Shown piece after piece: positions 32,434-43,778 of a stretch of DNA of 64,000 bases; position 1 is the stretch's first letter, and each line of letters starts with the position of its first letter. Source of the stretch: Larix kaempferi. Lineage: Eukaryota; Streptophyta; Pinopsida; Pinales; Pinaceae. The position numbers and the translations under genes were made by a program. Location: positions 10,213,001 through 10,277,000 of the forward strand of contig BSBM01000372.1 of assembly GCA_027924585.1 (NCBI GenBank), in the 5' to 3' direction. A model generated the notes under the pieces. The model saw only the letters and a program-made list of their open reading frames with translations. It was not told where the DNA came from and made no database searches.

Positions 32434-32955
32434 CTATGGGCTCTGCCATACTTCGAGACCTAAACAATAATGCATTAAGCCAAGGTCTTTCATCTGGAAT
32501 TCTACAATGAGATTCTTCTTGCAATCTGATATTTGCTTCTCATTGCTTGTCAGGATTAAGTCATCCACATATAGCAATAATATGATTTGTTCATCATCCA
32601 TAACCTTGAAGTAAAGGTTAGGATCAAATTTACTCTTAGTAAAGCCCAAGCTCATCAAAAAACTATCAATTCTTCCATACCAAGCTCTTAGATCTTGCTT
32701 CAACCCATACAGAGACTTCTTTAGTTTGCAGACATGCATCTCTTTGTTTTCAACCTCAAATCCTTGTGGTTATTCTATGTATACTTCTTCTTCAATGAAA
32801 CCATTCAGGAAAGTTGTTTTCACATCCATCTGGTGTAACTTCCACTTCATCGTGGCTACAAGTGCCATGATGGTTCTAATTGAAGTGTACCTTGCTACAT
32901 GATCAAATGTTTCTTCATAATCGATTCCTTCCTTTTGAGAGAATCCACAAGCCAC
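32434..32955 (-). pseudogene. E1 reverse transcriptase, copy B
   Basis: Contains the catalytic YVDD (32560-32571, LLLYVDDLILTSNE), the SLYGLKQDLRAWY block and MDVKTTFLNGFIEEEVYIE. A stop at 32770-32772 replaces the Gln of EQPQGF in copy A (CAA to TAA). Confidence 0.92.
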
Positions 32956-33534
32956 AAATATAGCTTTTTTTTTTCAATACTTCCATGAGCAGCATGTTGT
33001 ATCTTGTATATCCATTTGGAAGATACCACACTTTTACCTTCTGGTTTAGGAACTATGTCCCATACATCATTCTTCATTATAGATTGGTATTCTTCCATCA
33101 TAACTTCTACCCACTCTTTATTTTGAATGGCTTCTTCAAAACAAGTAGGTTCTTTTTCTACAAGATCACACATCATAGCCACATAACTGAAAAATGGCTT
33201 TGGCCTCTTGATTTCCCTTGAGGAGCCTTCTAGAGCTCCATACTTATCTGCATCTTGAATAATTTCATGAGCCCAAGCTGTTTTTCTCTTCCAAGAGATA
33301 GTCATGGATGGAGGTTCTTCGGGATCCAACACATCATGATCTTCTAGAGTCTCATCATCAGTCGATGGTGCAACCTCTGCAACTCTAGGAGCTACATCTT
33401 CTTCATATACTTCTTCATGCTGGTAGTTTCTGGATTTCTTGAGAGCTGCATATTCATCAAATGTTAAATCCCTGCTAATATCCATGTGATCGTATCCCAG
33501 TATATAGATCCTGAAGGCCTTGGAGACCTCACAG
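32895..33534 (-). pseudogene. E1 IN-RT linker and RT start, copy B
   Basis: Duplicate of the left part of the 10313-10990 frame, with FEEAIQNKEWVEVMMEEYQS and NDVWDIVPKPEGKS. The same homopolymer frameshift follows. It is separated from the integrase by a stop at 33537-33539 (FVGY to FV-stop-Y). Confidence 0.88.
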
Positions 33535-34427
33535 TATCAAACAAATATTCCTTTCTTTCCGGAAGGATCCAACTTGGTCCTTTTCTCTTTTGGAATATGA
33601 ACAAAAACTAGAAAACCAAATATATTAAGATGACTTACCTCTGGTTTCTTTCCTGTGAACATCTCTTCGGGGGTTTTAAACCCAAGTGCACTATGGCATA
33701 TTCTATTTTGGACATATACTATTGTCCTTGCTACTTCATCCCATAGATGCATATTCAGATCGTGATCATGGATCATGGTCTTCACTACTTCCATAATAGA
33801 TCGACTCTTTCTTTCAACAACACCATTTTATTGAGGATTGTAGGGAGTGGTAAGATCCCTCTTAATCCCAGTATCCTTGCAAAAGGCTTCAAAATATTTT
33901 GAAGTATATTCTCCTCCATTATCTGACCTAAGTGTATTGATCTTTCTTTATGAAATATTTTGTATCAAGGCTTTGAATTCCTTGAACTTTCCGAATAATT
34001 CATCTTTTGTCTTCAAAAATTAGACCCAAGTCTTTCTAGAATAATCATCAATGAATGTGACATAATATGCATACCCATTTAATGTTGTTGAAGGCATTGG
34101 TCCACATACATCTGAATGAATGAGTTCCAATATCCATTTCGTCTTGGTGTCGCTCTTCAGAAATGGATTCTTTATGTTATTTCCCTTTGCACATCCTTTG
34201 CATATTCCTTCATGATCAATCTTGAGATCGGGAAATCTTGTTACTACCTTGCTTACATGTGGTAGTTCTTTGTAGCTTATGTGAGCAATCCTTATATGCC
34301 ATAGTTCACATGGACTTGTAGTATCATGAATCAAAGCTGCTTCTAAATGTCCTTTCAGTTTGTATAAGCCTCCTTCTTCTATCCCAATAACAATAACATC
34401 CTTGATAGATTTTCCTTTGGGCCACAT
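33535..34427 (-). pseudogene. E1 integrase, copy B
   Basis: HHCC zinc domain (ELWHIRIAHISYKELPHVSK, GICKGCAKGNN), HSDVCGPM, FIDDYSRKTWV and EVVKTMIHDHDLNMHLWDE blocks as in copy A. The stop after KTWV is shared; the stop in the QQNG block (33828-33830, CAA to TAA) is unique. The open frame 34427-34020 extends further on its 5' side than in copy A. Confidence 0.9.
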
Positions 34428-34713
34428 GAGAAATTATCCATCTATAAAGGAAACCCTAAATCCTTTCTTATCTAAAGCTCAGATAGAAAGTAGGTTCTTC
34501 TTTAGACCTGGTACATATCGTACATCCTTCATATTCATCGGGGTTCATCAAATCAAGCTTGTAGATAGCTTCTCTTATTCCCTTAATAGGATATTGATAA
34601 TGATATCCTAATGATACCTTCTGAGGGGAGTTCTTTTCTTCTAGACTGGAGAGAGTCTTGTTCTGACCTGTCATGTGCTTTGAAGCACCACTATCAATTA
34701 ACCATGTGTCATT
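34428..34713 (-). pseudogene. E1 protease region, copy B
   Basis: DSGASKHM at about 34672-34695, followed by an open MTGQNKTLSSLEEKNSPQKV piece to 34468. Copy A has a stop where this copy has the Gln of NSPQK, so copy B is better kept here. Confidence 0.85.
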
Positions 34714-35646
34714 TCAAGGTGTCACGGACCCAAAGAGAGCAAAGAATAAAACATATTCTTTTTTTTCTTCCTTTGTTTGCTTCCTCAGAGGTTCTTCTTC
34801 TTCTTCTTTGGCTAAGTGAGCATGATATATTTTGTTTCTCTTCTTCTTGTTTTCTTCTTTTCTTTCTGGACAATCTTTGGAAATATGTCCCATCTTTTCA
34901 CAACAAAAACATTGATAAGAAGAGAAGTCTCTTCGCTTGTTGTTTCCCATCTTATACTTTTGAAAATTATTAGGAGGATGGAACTCTTTATGATTCTCCT
35001 TCTTGAAATGAGGTTTTCCCTTGCCTCTCTTAGTATGGGTATCTAGAGCTTGATCATCATCTTTGAGTAGTGCTTCTTGATTTACAACTCTAGCCTCCTC
35101 TTGGACACATTCTTCCCATACAACTTCAAATAATAGACTTTCCTTTCTTGCACACATAGTCTAGATAAAAGAGTCCCAAGGTCTATTAATACCATTGAGA
35201 GAAGTCATCACCAACTCATCTTCATCATGGGTGTATCCAATTGCTTCTATTTGTTCTTTGAATTGAGAAACCCTTGTAAAATATTCTTGGATGGATTCTC
35301 CTTGGCTCATCTTTGTACTTTTGAGTTGAGCTCTCAAATTCATCATCCGATTGATGTAAATTCCTTCATACATTCTTGTTAGGGCACCAAACATCTCCTT
35401 TGTAGTTTTCTTGGAGGACACTTGAGGAATCAAGTGATATTTAATGGAGTCTACTATGATCCTCATAGCTCTAATCATATCCTTCTTATGCTTTTCCTTA
35501 GCCTCATCTTCTTCGGGTTCTCATACAACTTCTTTAACAAATTTAGTAAGATCATTATCTTCTAGAATGAGTCCAATCCTACACTTGCAAGAACGAAAGT
35601 TATCTATGCCTTCCAACTTGTCATCAAGCTTAGTGCTTGGTGCCAT
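34714..35646 (-). pseudogene. E1 gag, copy B (two stops)
   Basis: Equivalent of 12132-13064. It keeps the zinc knuckle CFCCEKMGHISKDC and the central domain, but CAG to TAG at 35161-35163 and CGA to TGA at 35521-35523 split it into three open pieces. Comparison with the intact frame in copy A shows these changes arose after duplication or were repaired in neither. Confidence 0.9.
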
Positions 35647-36035
35647 CTTAACCCGGAGAGCAGAGAATAACCAAAAATAAAAATTTCTCAAAATTAAAAA
35701 CTGAACTCACCAAAAGATGCGCTTGATTGAGGTGAGTATGCTGGTACACTTGATTTCTGAAGATTCCAAAATTTCACCCTTGAAAATTGACTTACGAAAT
35801 TCTGGTCTGTAGTTTTCTGGTCCAAGGTCAAACTAGGGTTTCACTTTCCCAAACTTTCACCCAATGAAAAACTTCCATCTTTGTGCCAATAGATGTTCCT
35901 AGGAGGGGCGCATTTTCCTATGCCACTTGCACTCAAAAATTCCACTTCTGTGAGAAGCCTTAATTTTTATGCTCAGAGAGAGAGAGAGGATTTTACCTTG
36001 TGAAAGTTGCTTTTTTCAGGCTATCTCTAATACCA

Positions 36036-36617
36036 TGTTAAGATTATATGATATTATAGAATAGATTCCAACTTCTTTAACATTCAATACATTATTCACA
36101 ATAGCAGCATAATAACGATCTTTGAAAGATACACAATCACATATCACAAAACAATATATCATGGGAAACCCTCTAGGGGAAGAAAACCCAGTAAGAAATT
36201 CCTCAATATATATGATCAAAGTACAATGCCCAAATCTCACAAATAAGAGAGACAAAAGACTCAAACTCGAGACCCAAGCTAATCCTCCTCATCCTTCGCA
36301 GATATCTCTCTCTCCTCTAATGCGAATTGCACAAGTGAGTGAATGTACAAATGAGGGAAAGACTCCCTCTATTTATACTTTACTTTTCACTTGACCTTTA
36401 ACCGTAACTGGGCCGACTTCTCTAGGAAGACTCAATATAACATTATATTATATTCTAATGGGTGCTAATGACCCGACTTACAATGGAGGTTTAACCTCAT
36501 GACCTTTACATGGCCAAATTTAATAATGACATCCCTGAATGGAGGTAAAACATCCCCGATAGAGTTACAATAATAAAGTACAAGTAGAATGTTCTTTAAA
36601 GTTGCATTAATTTAACA
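36036..36617 (-). repeat. E1 5' LTR, copy B
   Basis: Duplicate of 13454-14035, with the primer-binding site TGGTATTAGAGATAG on the minus strand just left of it (36021-36035). Confidence 0.88.
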
Positions 36618-38468
36618 ATTCTATGCCCTTGGTAGGTATCCAACAGGTGTCCCTGAAATCCTTTGGGATGCAAGTTGGAACAATCCATAGAATGATGATC
36701 GTGGCTCGGATCGACAAACCATTGAATCCATTAGATTCAGGACATCGGGATAGTGCTAAGGGTGCCCCTCTCCTCCAGTTCCATGGCACAGGTGTCATCT
36801 TTTAGGTCTATTTTGGAAACTGGGGTTTTGGTCAATAAGGGTCTATGCATTTTTTGCACAAAGGGGTCAACTTTGCAAAATTTTGATTTCGATTCTAGAA
36901 CTAGACATTCAAAGGGTGGCAATCAAACCTACCACATTGCACCCTTGGTATATTGCTATGTCCTTAGTGTGCCACGCCAATTAACATCTCCTTAGTGTTC
37001 CACTATATTTTCATTTTGAGTAATTAATGTCATTTTTAAGAATTCAAAGTTCCAAATAAAAAATGGAGGCAATGTTTCATCGATGATATCCCTCTGATCC
37101 TTGCTAGCTTTGTTAGATCAAAGTGACCATGAACCTTTTCCATCAAGTTATGGGGGAATACTTTCACAATCACAATGAACAACCATTACATCATCATTTG
37201 TATCAATCAAGTAAATTCAATTTTAAATACATTTTCATATGAGGATAATCCATCCTTTTTACAAACATAGGACCATGAACATCTTATTTTCCTTCATCAA
37301 AACAACATTATCAAGGAATATCATTAAACTAGTTAGGTATTTCATTTTCCATGGATTCTATATGATTACTTTTGCATTACACAAATTTTTATGCGCATTC
37401 AATATATTTAGAGCCATGCTTCACCATTGAGATATTTTTTGCAATGACTCATGGTTCGAGGCATGCTCAGGACTCTAAATAACGAAAGCATGTACACTCA
37501 AACATGAATTAGAATTATGACAAGTGTAAAATGGACATATGAAAGAGGTAAAGCACAAACCAGGGTCTTATATACTAGGGTTTAGTAAGGATAGGGTTTA
37601 TATCTTCAACAATTTTATGAAAGTGAATTCATGACCAACTATTGGTTAGCATATTGGAACAAACTAGGGTATATTTGTTGTATATTTGACCATATGTACA
37701 TGAGGGCCCAATGAATTTTATTACACTTTAGTTCATGCATTCCTTGCCATTGTTTTTAGCATTCTAGAGTAGGCACACTTCAACCGAACTTCATAGATGC
37801 TCATGTACTTATCGTTTGATGAAATTCGGTACCATTGATGAAATGTGTAGCATCTATTAGACTTCCTCTTAGTTTGTGAAAATTTCATAGGCTTACATTG
37901 ATGATATGCATAGCATGTTTTACATGACAGAGGTTATTCAAACATATTTTGACTTATTTTGTTAACTTTTGTTTTTTCCTTGCAACATATTTTCCTTGCA
38001 ACCATAATCCTAATCAATGGGTATGAACCCTTGGATTTGAAAAAAGCCACAATTTTAAATTAGATATCAAATTAGCATGCATGTACTGAGTTCATTGAAC
38101 TTTTGAAATATATTATTAGTTTGTTCCATTAAGATAATGTTTTCATAACACAATGGTGAGATGTTACTTGATCAATGAAATAAATGTAAGAGAATAACTA
38201 TTGATAAAAATGTAATTATATAAATTTCAATAGCATAATTTATCAATTTGTGGAAGAGATAAATCATCACAAGGACAAGTGGAAACTCAAGAGAAAATAT
38301 ACAATATATTGTATCATGCATTGATAGCCAAATGTTTGTAATACAAAATATGGAAAAGTAGTCGGCCCTTAAATGTCTTGTCAATGTACATATATCCATA
38401 AGTACAACAATGTACATGTATGTCAAAATACATATATCCAGGACTAGGAGACATCAAAAATCAATCAT
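36618..38468. other. Non-coding stretch, duplicate of 14036-15885
   Basis: No coding pattern, repeat end or RNA gene seen. It serves mainly as a neutral yardstick for divergence between the two copies. Confidence 0.5.
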
Positions 38469-40644
38469 TCACTTGTTTTTCCCTGAATTTGCTCTATCAA
38501 CCATATCCCTTGGATCGCTCTGCATCTCAAGAGTCTGCAAATAAAATATCATTATTTTTATCAAATAGCTTCCCTAATAACCTACCATTAACAAACTTAA
38601 AAAATTAACTTATTGTCAAATTATTTATGACAAACACTCACCAAATCCAGTCGGGGTATAGATGCCTATGGTGTGCTCATGGAAGTCCTCTCTATAATTG
38701 TGCTCTGCAAATAAAAGATCATATCTCAATTAATTCAGCAATTCAACATTGGTCAACATGTTTGCGTAAATTGAATAAAAAGACTTGGTCATTAATGAAC
38801 ATCTCACCGCAAGAGGAGACTCGGTCACAACCATGGATTGAGCGGAGGGGGCGGGCACTGCTACTGCTAATGGATACGATCACCAAATGGAGAAATATTT
38901 ATACATGCATGAATAAAGAATATAGTAACATGTTAAATATTATGCATTGTAATTGTTGAAATAGTTACCTTTGTATGACTTGTTGCTATTACAGATGCGG
39001 CACTAATTGCAGCATCAATGACCCTTGTTAGGTGAGGTGTAGATGGATCTCCCATGTGTCTGCTATAGAGGAAATCCACACCCTTTCTAGGAGTGGAACC
39101 TCTCTTATACACTTGTCCCTTCTGCACATTTGGACTACGAGGAGAAGAAACTGTTGAATCTGGCCTAAATATAGCAAGTGGTGGCTACAATCACCAATTA
39201 CTGACGTAGTTAGAAATGCATTGATCAATGGAACAGCATGTATTAAAAAACTGGCAATGATGAAATAAATAGCGATGTATGGTATGATTCAATCAATTCT
39301 AAGAAACGTTCTGCCACATGTTCATCCCCTATGGGCTATGTAGTGCTTGTCTCTCCACCAAGGGGGAGATCACTAGATGAAATGATTTCCCTCTGAAGGG
39401 GATCTACAACTTACAATTTAGAAAAATGTAAATATTAGATCGTGTAGCATTAATTAAGTAACATGTGATAACAAACTAACATGTATTAAAATAATGACAT
39501 GTTGAAATAGTTACCTCAATGTGAGTTATTGTCGTTGAAGGTATGAAAACATCTTGTACATCAAATGGTTCTAGTCCATGAGCCTCTGGACTATCCTGGG
39601 AATCATCGGTGGAAAAGTATTGCCCCTCGTCCTCTTCTTGTAGCAACTACAAGTTTTAAAATCATTAAAAATATTAGCAATATATATATGAGTATAGTAA
39701 GGAAAAATAATTTACAACAACACTAAATTGTTAATCATTTACTTACCTGAGTAAAATACCCAGTAAAGCTATCATCTATTTGGACAGGACCAAAGTAAGG
39801 ATGGCTGCATACTATGCATGGGTGGGGATCTCGGAAGTGCTCATGATGTGCAGGTCTAGTGCCACTACTAGATGCTCCTCGACCACTGGAAGATGGTGGC
39901 TCTACCCACCAGGAGGTGGTGGCTATAATCCACCAACAGATGGTGGCTCTAACGACCCTACCTGGTATGTACCTTGAAGATATGTGCTAAGGTGAAAAAC
40001 AGTATCTGCCAATAGTAGGAATGACTCATTTATCTGTGGGACCAACTGATGTGCAGGCGGCACATCTGGCCTGGGTAAATTCTTGCGACATGGAGCTACT
40101 GAGCGATTGGGATCTAGTGCCTCGCATTGGGACGTTGTTGAGGCATCCCCATCCCAACGCATTGGTACTCCAATATATCAAAATAATTAACATGCTTCCC
40201 CATAACAAATTCTACGTACATCTTTCTAAGAAAATATAACGACATTTTCCTGTTGTTATGCAGTTCTGCATCAAATACCATGTACAATCGGTCCATCCAA
40301 TTATCTATGAATGGTTGATATGTACACCACTCAATATAAATATGCGTTTTGTTTATATCCGAGATTTCAGCTGTCCGTGGATCTGTAAAAAGGGAAAAGA
40401 TATGTTTTTTTGTTATCTTCAACTTCTTAACTTCCTTGTAACTAATTCCATCATCATATTCTTGCCTCTTTCTCTCTCTGTATGTCGCAATATCTTGGAG
40501 TGCACCATTTGAACTACTAATGGTCTCTATCATTGCATCCAAATTGGATGCAAGCATACGGTTCCTATCATCAACAATAAAAATTGAGGCTCAAATGTCT
40601 ATGAGCCTCTGAATTTCTCTTTGGATGTCTATATGTGCATCCAT
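38469..40644 (-). pseudogene. Decayed multi-exon gene of unknown function, copy B
   Basis: Same exon-intron layout as 15886-18061. The large exon is better preserved: a 147-codon open frame (40557-40114) runs through MDRLYMVFDAELHNNRKMSL and MGKHVNYFDILEY, where copy A has a stop (CGA to TGA). Further exons read STDDSQDSPEAH and DPLQREIISSSDLPLGGETS, again open where copy A has TAG. However, one acceptor is lost here (plus strand TT at 39411-39412 where copy A has CT, i.e. AG to AA on the coding strand). Shared defects include the stop after RLIDI and one in ETSTT-stop-PIGDEH. The function is unknown. Confidence 0.55.
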
Positions 40645-41460
40645 GGTTGTCACTGCAATCAAAAAATAAAATAAAAAATCATTATAAACATATACATGTG
40701 CTGTAATGACATCTCTCAAAAATGAAAAATGTAAAAACTTTGTGCAAGAATGAATACTATACAAACATAAATATCATCTGAATATACTATAATAACAATT
40801 ACATGTAAACCAAAGTGGAAGATGAGGATCAACTACATGTAAATCGATTAATTATCAATAGCTGAGAGCTCCTTTGTATCTAATTCATATCATGTTCGTG
40901 ACCATTTTCTTGCTCAAAATCTAGTGTATGATGAGGAAGATTTGGTGGTGAAGTCCTCTCCGTCATTAAGAAGGGGCAATATTTTGAATGTGAGGGTTGA
41001 TCTATGTTTGTTCCATTAAGTAAAGATCTTATCAGTTGATAGGGATGAAGACCCAAATCCATTGATTGAGTGTCTTGGTGATGAAGGGGGTCAAAAAATA
41101 TGTGGTTGTTCATCTTTGCAACAAAGTAAGTGGTGTGTATGCAAGGAGGGGAACCTAGTCGCTTGGGTTTTGTGGGATGATGTAAAATCCATCATGCCAT
41201 TGGGTTTGCTTCACAAGCATTAGTTGGACAGTTTTAGGGTAAAAGAATGTGTGGGAAAAAACCATAGAGTTTGGTTGATTCAAGTCTAGAAACAAAGCCT
41301 AGGTTATAGTCCATAGTTCCTCCTCCTAGCAAAAGGGTGGATGGATTTACTTTTCCAATTTGCAATAGATGTGGAAAAAATATTGAGGAAAATTTGGTGT
41401 TGGGATTCAAATCCCTTATTGCTTAGGTGGATGCAAAATTCATTAATGGGATTGATAGTA
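40645..41460. other. Flank of unknown gene, duplicate of 18062-18877
   Basis: It carries the same weak cysteine-containing plus-strand frame, here interrupted at different points (a stop at 41221-41223 replaces the Trp in HKHWLD). It ends at target site TGGAG (41461-41465). Confidence 0.4.
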
Positions 41461-41465
41461 TGGAG

Positions 41466-42251
41466 TGTTAGAGCAATATTATACCTTATTAATTTAATTA
41501 TTAATTAAATGATGGTTATTATGTGCTAAAATGGTTAATGATTACATCCCTAGGTGTGAACAAGGTTATTATAAGTTGGCTAGAACTTGTCAGGGCTAGT
41601 ATGAACTAGATCACAATGTATGGGCAAAAGTATGAGCCAAAGTATGGGCCAATGGTGGTCAAAATAGCTGTTAGGCTCTCTCCCACATGCATTTATTTCC
41701 TCCAGCATGCCTAAGGCACCCTCCTTCCCTGCTTTGTGGATCTGGTTTGACAATAGGCACCCATGCACTGAACTTAGTCATTTACCCCTCTTTTGGCTAT
41801 TTTTGGCCTATCTTAGTCTACCTAAATTCCACCCAACCATCTCCTTCACATGTGTGAGCTCCATCTTGGTTCCCCATGCTTACCTAATGTTCACATGCAC
41901 AATTCGAACCTCTTTGGGATATTTTGGAAACCATTTGGTCAACCTAGGGGGGATTGGGCTAAATCTAAGCTATCTAAGTGTGTACACTCCAAGTGCATCC
42001 TATTTCTTCCTATTGTTATATAAGTATGATCCAAACTCATTATTGGGTTGGACTGTTAATAGAATCTGATATTTGATCATTTGTGTATCTTGATTTTTGA
42101 TCTTTTGTTCTGTAATTTGATCATTTGTTCTGATATTTGATCATTTGTTTTTCCAGAAATGTATATGCACTTGTTTCTTGCATAATATGTCAAATATTTC
42201 AACTGTGAGGTATCCATAGTAGCTAGATCCTACTGTGTTATAGATTTTACA
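41466..42251 (+). repeat. E3 5' LTR, copy B
   Basis: 786 bp; it lacks one TTTGATCATTTGTTCTGAG-type unit found in copy A, which accounts for most of the change in offset between the copies from 22583 to 22563. Confidence 0.95.
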
Positions 42252-42525
42252 TGGTATTAGAGCTCTTGGAGCTATTATTCGAACTAGAGACTGTTTTAGT
42301 GGTGTTCCATAAGCTGTGGAGAAACCATAGAAGTACCTGGAACCATTACATTGAAGCCATTGGATAAATCCATTGGAGTCTATCCAGGGTGTGATGCTCT
42401 CCCGAATGCACCCACTGTGAGGCAGGGTTCGAATCTGTTGGTGTAGATCCCTCCTAAGTGTTGAGAGTTTTGTTGTAGGTTTTAAAGAGCACCATTGTCA
42501 CCTACTGCGCAAGAAGTATAAGAAG

Positions 42526-43744
42526 ATGGAGCAATCTCATCCAATTTTTCTCACTCCTTTCAACTATTTCGATTGGAAGGCTGAAATGGGGATTTTGTTG
42601 AGATCCAAGGGTCTTCTTCAGGATCACAATAGGCACAGTGGTTGAGACAAAATATGCTGTGGAGAAATCGAATTTTTTCAACATAATGGATGAGGCATTC
42701 AACCTCCTTTGTCTCAGTATTTCGAGAGACCTCTTGTTTCATGTGGAAATTCTAGCTACACCCAATGAATTTTTGCTCAAGCTTGAGTTTCTATTTGGGA
42801 AGACTGATGAAATGAGGGGCCATCAACTTGACAATGAGTTGATCTCACTGAGTCCAAGCAATTTCGAATCCATCCAGGATTTATTAACCAAGTTCAAAAT
42901 ATTGGTCTTGCAAATCAAGCAATGTGGCATTAAAAATAAGGAAGAACAATTGGTCTTGTCCATTCTCTTAAAACTGGGTCCTGAGTACTCAATTTTTGTC
43001 TCTACATTCAACTCCACAAAGCTCGCAGTTAGAAATTGGAAGATGCCATCTTTGGTTGATTTCATGGAGATTTTAACTCAAGAGCAAGACAAGTTGGTCT
43101 TGATGGGTTCCATTAAGCAAAAATACCAAGTACTTGCAGCTGGAGATTCGAAACATGCAGGAGGCAAGCAAAATCCCAAGGGGCCGAAACCACAAGAGAA
43201 GAAGAAGAGGGATGAGAGGCCCAAATCCATTGATGGGGGTTCGAATCTTGTCAAAGATAAGGGAAAGAAAAAAGAGAAGACTAAGTTCAGCTACTGTCAA
43301 TGGGGTTTTCACCCCGAGAGTTCATGCATGAAGAAAACCATAGACATGATGACCCATCTCCTACAGAAAAACAACATTCCTCTTCCAGAAAGTTCCAAGA
43401 AGAAAGAAGATGTTTCTGAAGATAAGGAAAGGTGCCATGCTTTGGTGGCTAGTACCTTAGTGTCATCTTATTTCATTATTAATTCAGGTGCCTCAAGTCA
43501 CATGGATTCTTCAAGAGATGCATTCTCTACTCTTTCTCCATACAGTGGTTCTTCCATTCACATGGGAGATAACTCAGAAATACCTGCTAAATGCATTTGG
43601 AAAATCTCTCAGGAAAATGGGTATTTCAGTAATGTACTGTATGTAGCTGATCTTGCATCAAACTTAATCTATGTATATCAAATGACGCACACTAGTTCAG
43701 CCAAGAGAGTAATATTCACTCAAAATGATGTGGAGATATCATAA
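42526..43744 (+). pseudogene. E3 gag-protease, copy B (368-codon open frame)
   Basis: ATG at 42526 opens the gag amino terminus, then the same frameshift as copy A leads to an open frame 42638-43744. It joins gag (FESIQDLLTKFKILVLQIKQ, LLKLGPEYSIF), a degenerate zinc knuckle (CQWGFHPESSC, lacking the normal spacing) and the protease with IINSGASSHMDSSRDAFS. The catalytic Asp is Asn here too, so the protease should be inactive, but the frame is less damaged than in copy A. Confidence 0.88.
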
Positions 43745-43778
43745 ATTTCCACTGGAAAAATTGTTGCAATGGGTGTTG

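Larger units (their letters stand above)
32416..36617 (-). mobile_element. E1, copy B (truncated at RT)
   Basis: Duplicate of 9834-14035: RT, integrase, protease, gag, primer site and 5' LTR, cut off on the left by the duplication junction, so RNase H and 3' LTR are absent. The shared poly-T frameshift and integrase stops show that it was already defective before duplication. Extra stops unique to this copy are at 32770-32772, 33537-33539, 33828-33830, 35161-35163 and 35521-35523. Confidence 0.93.
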
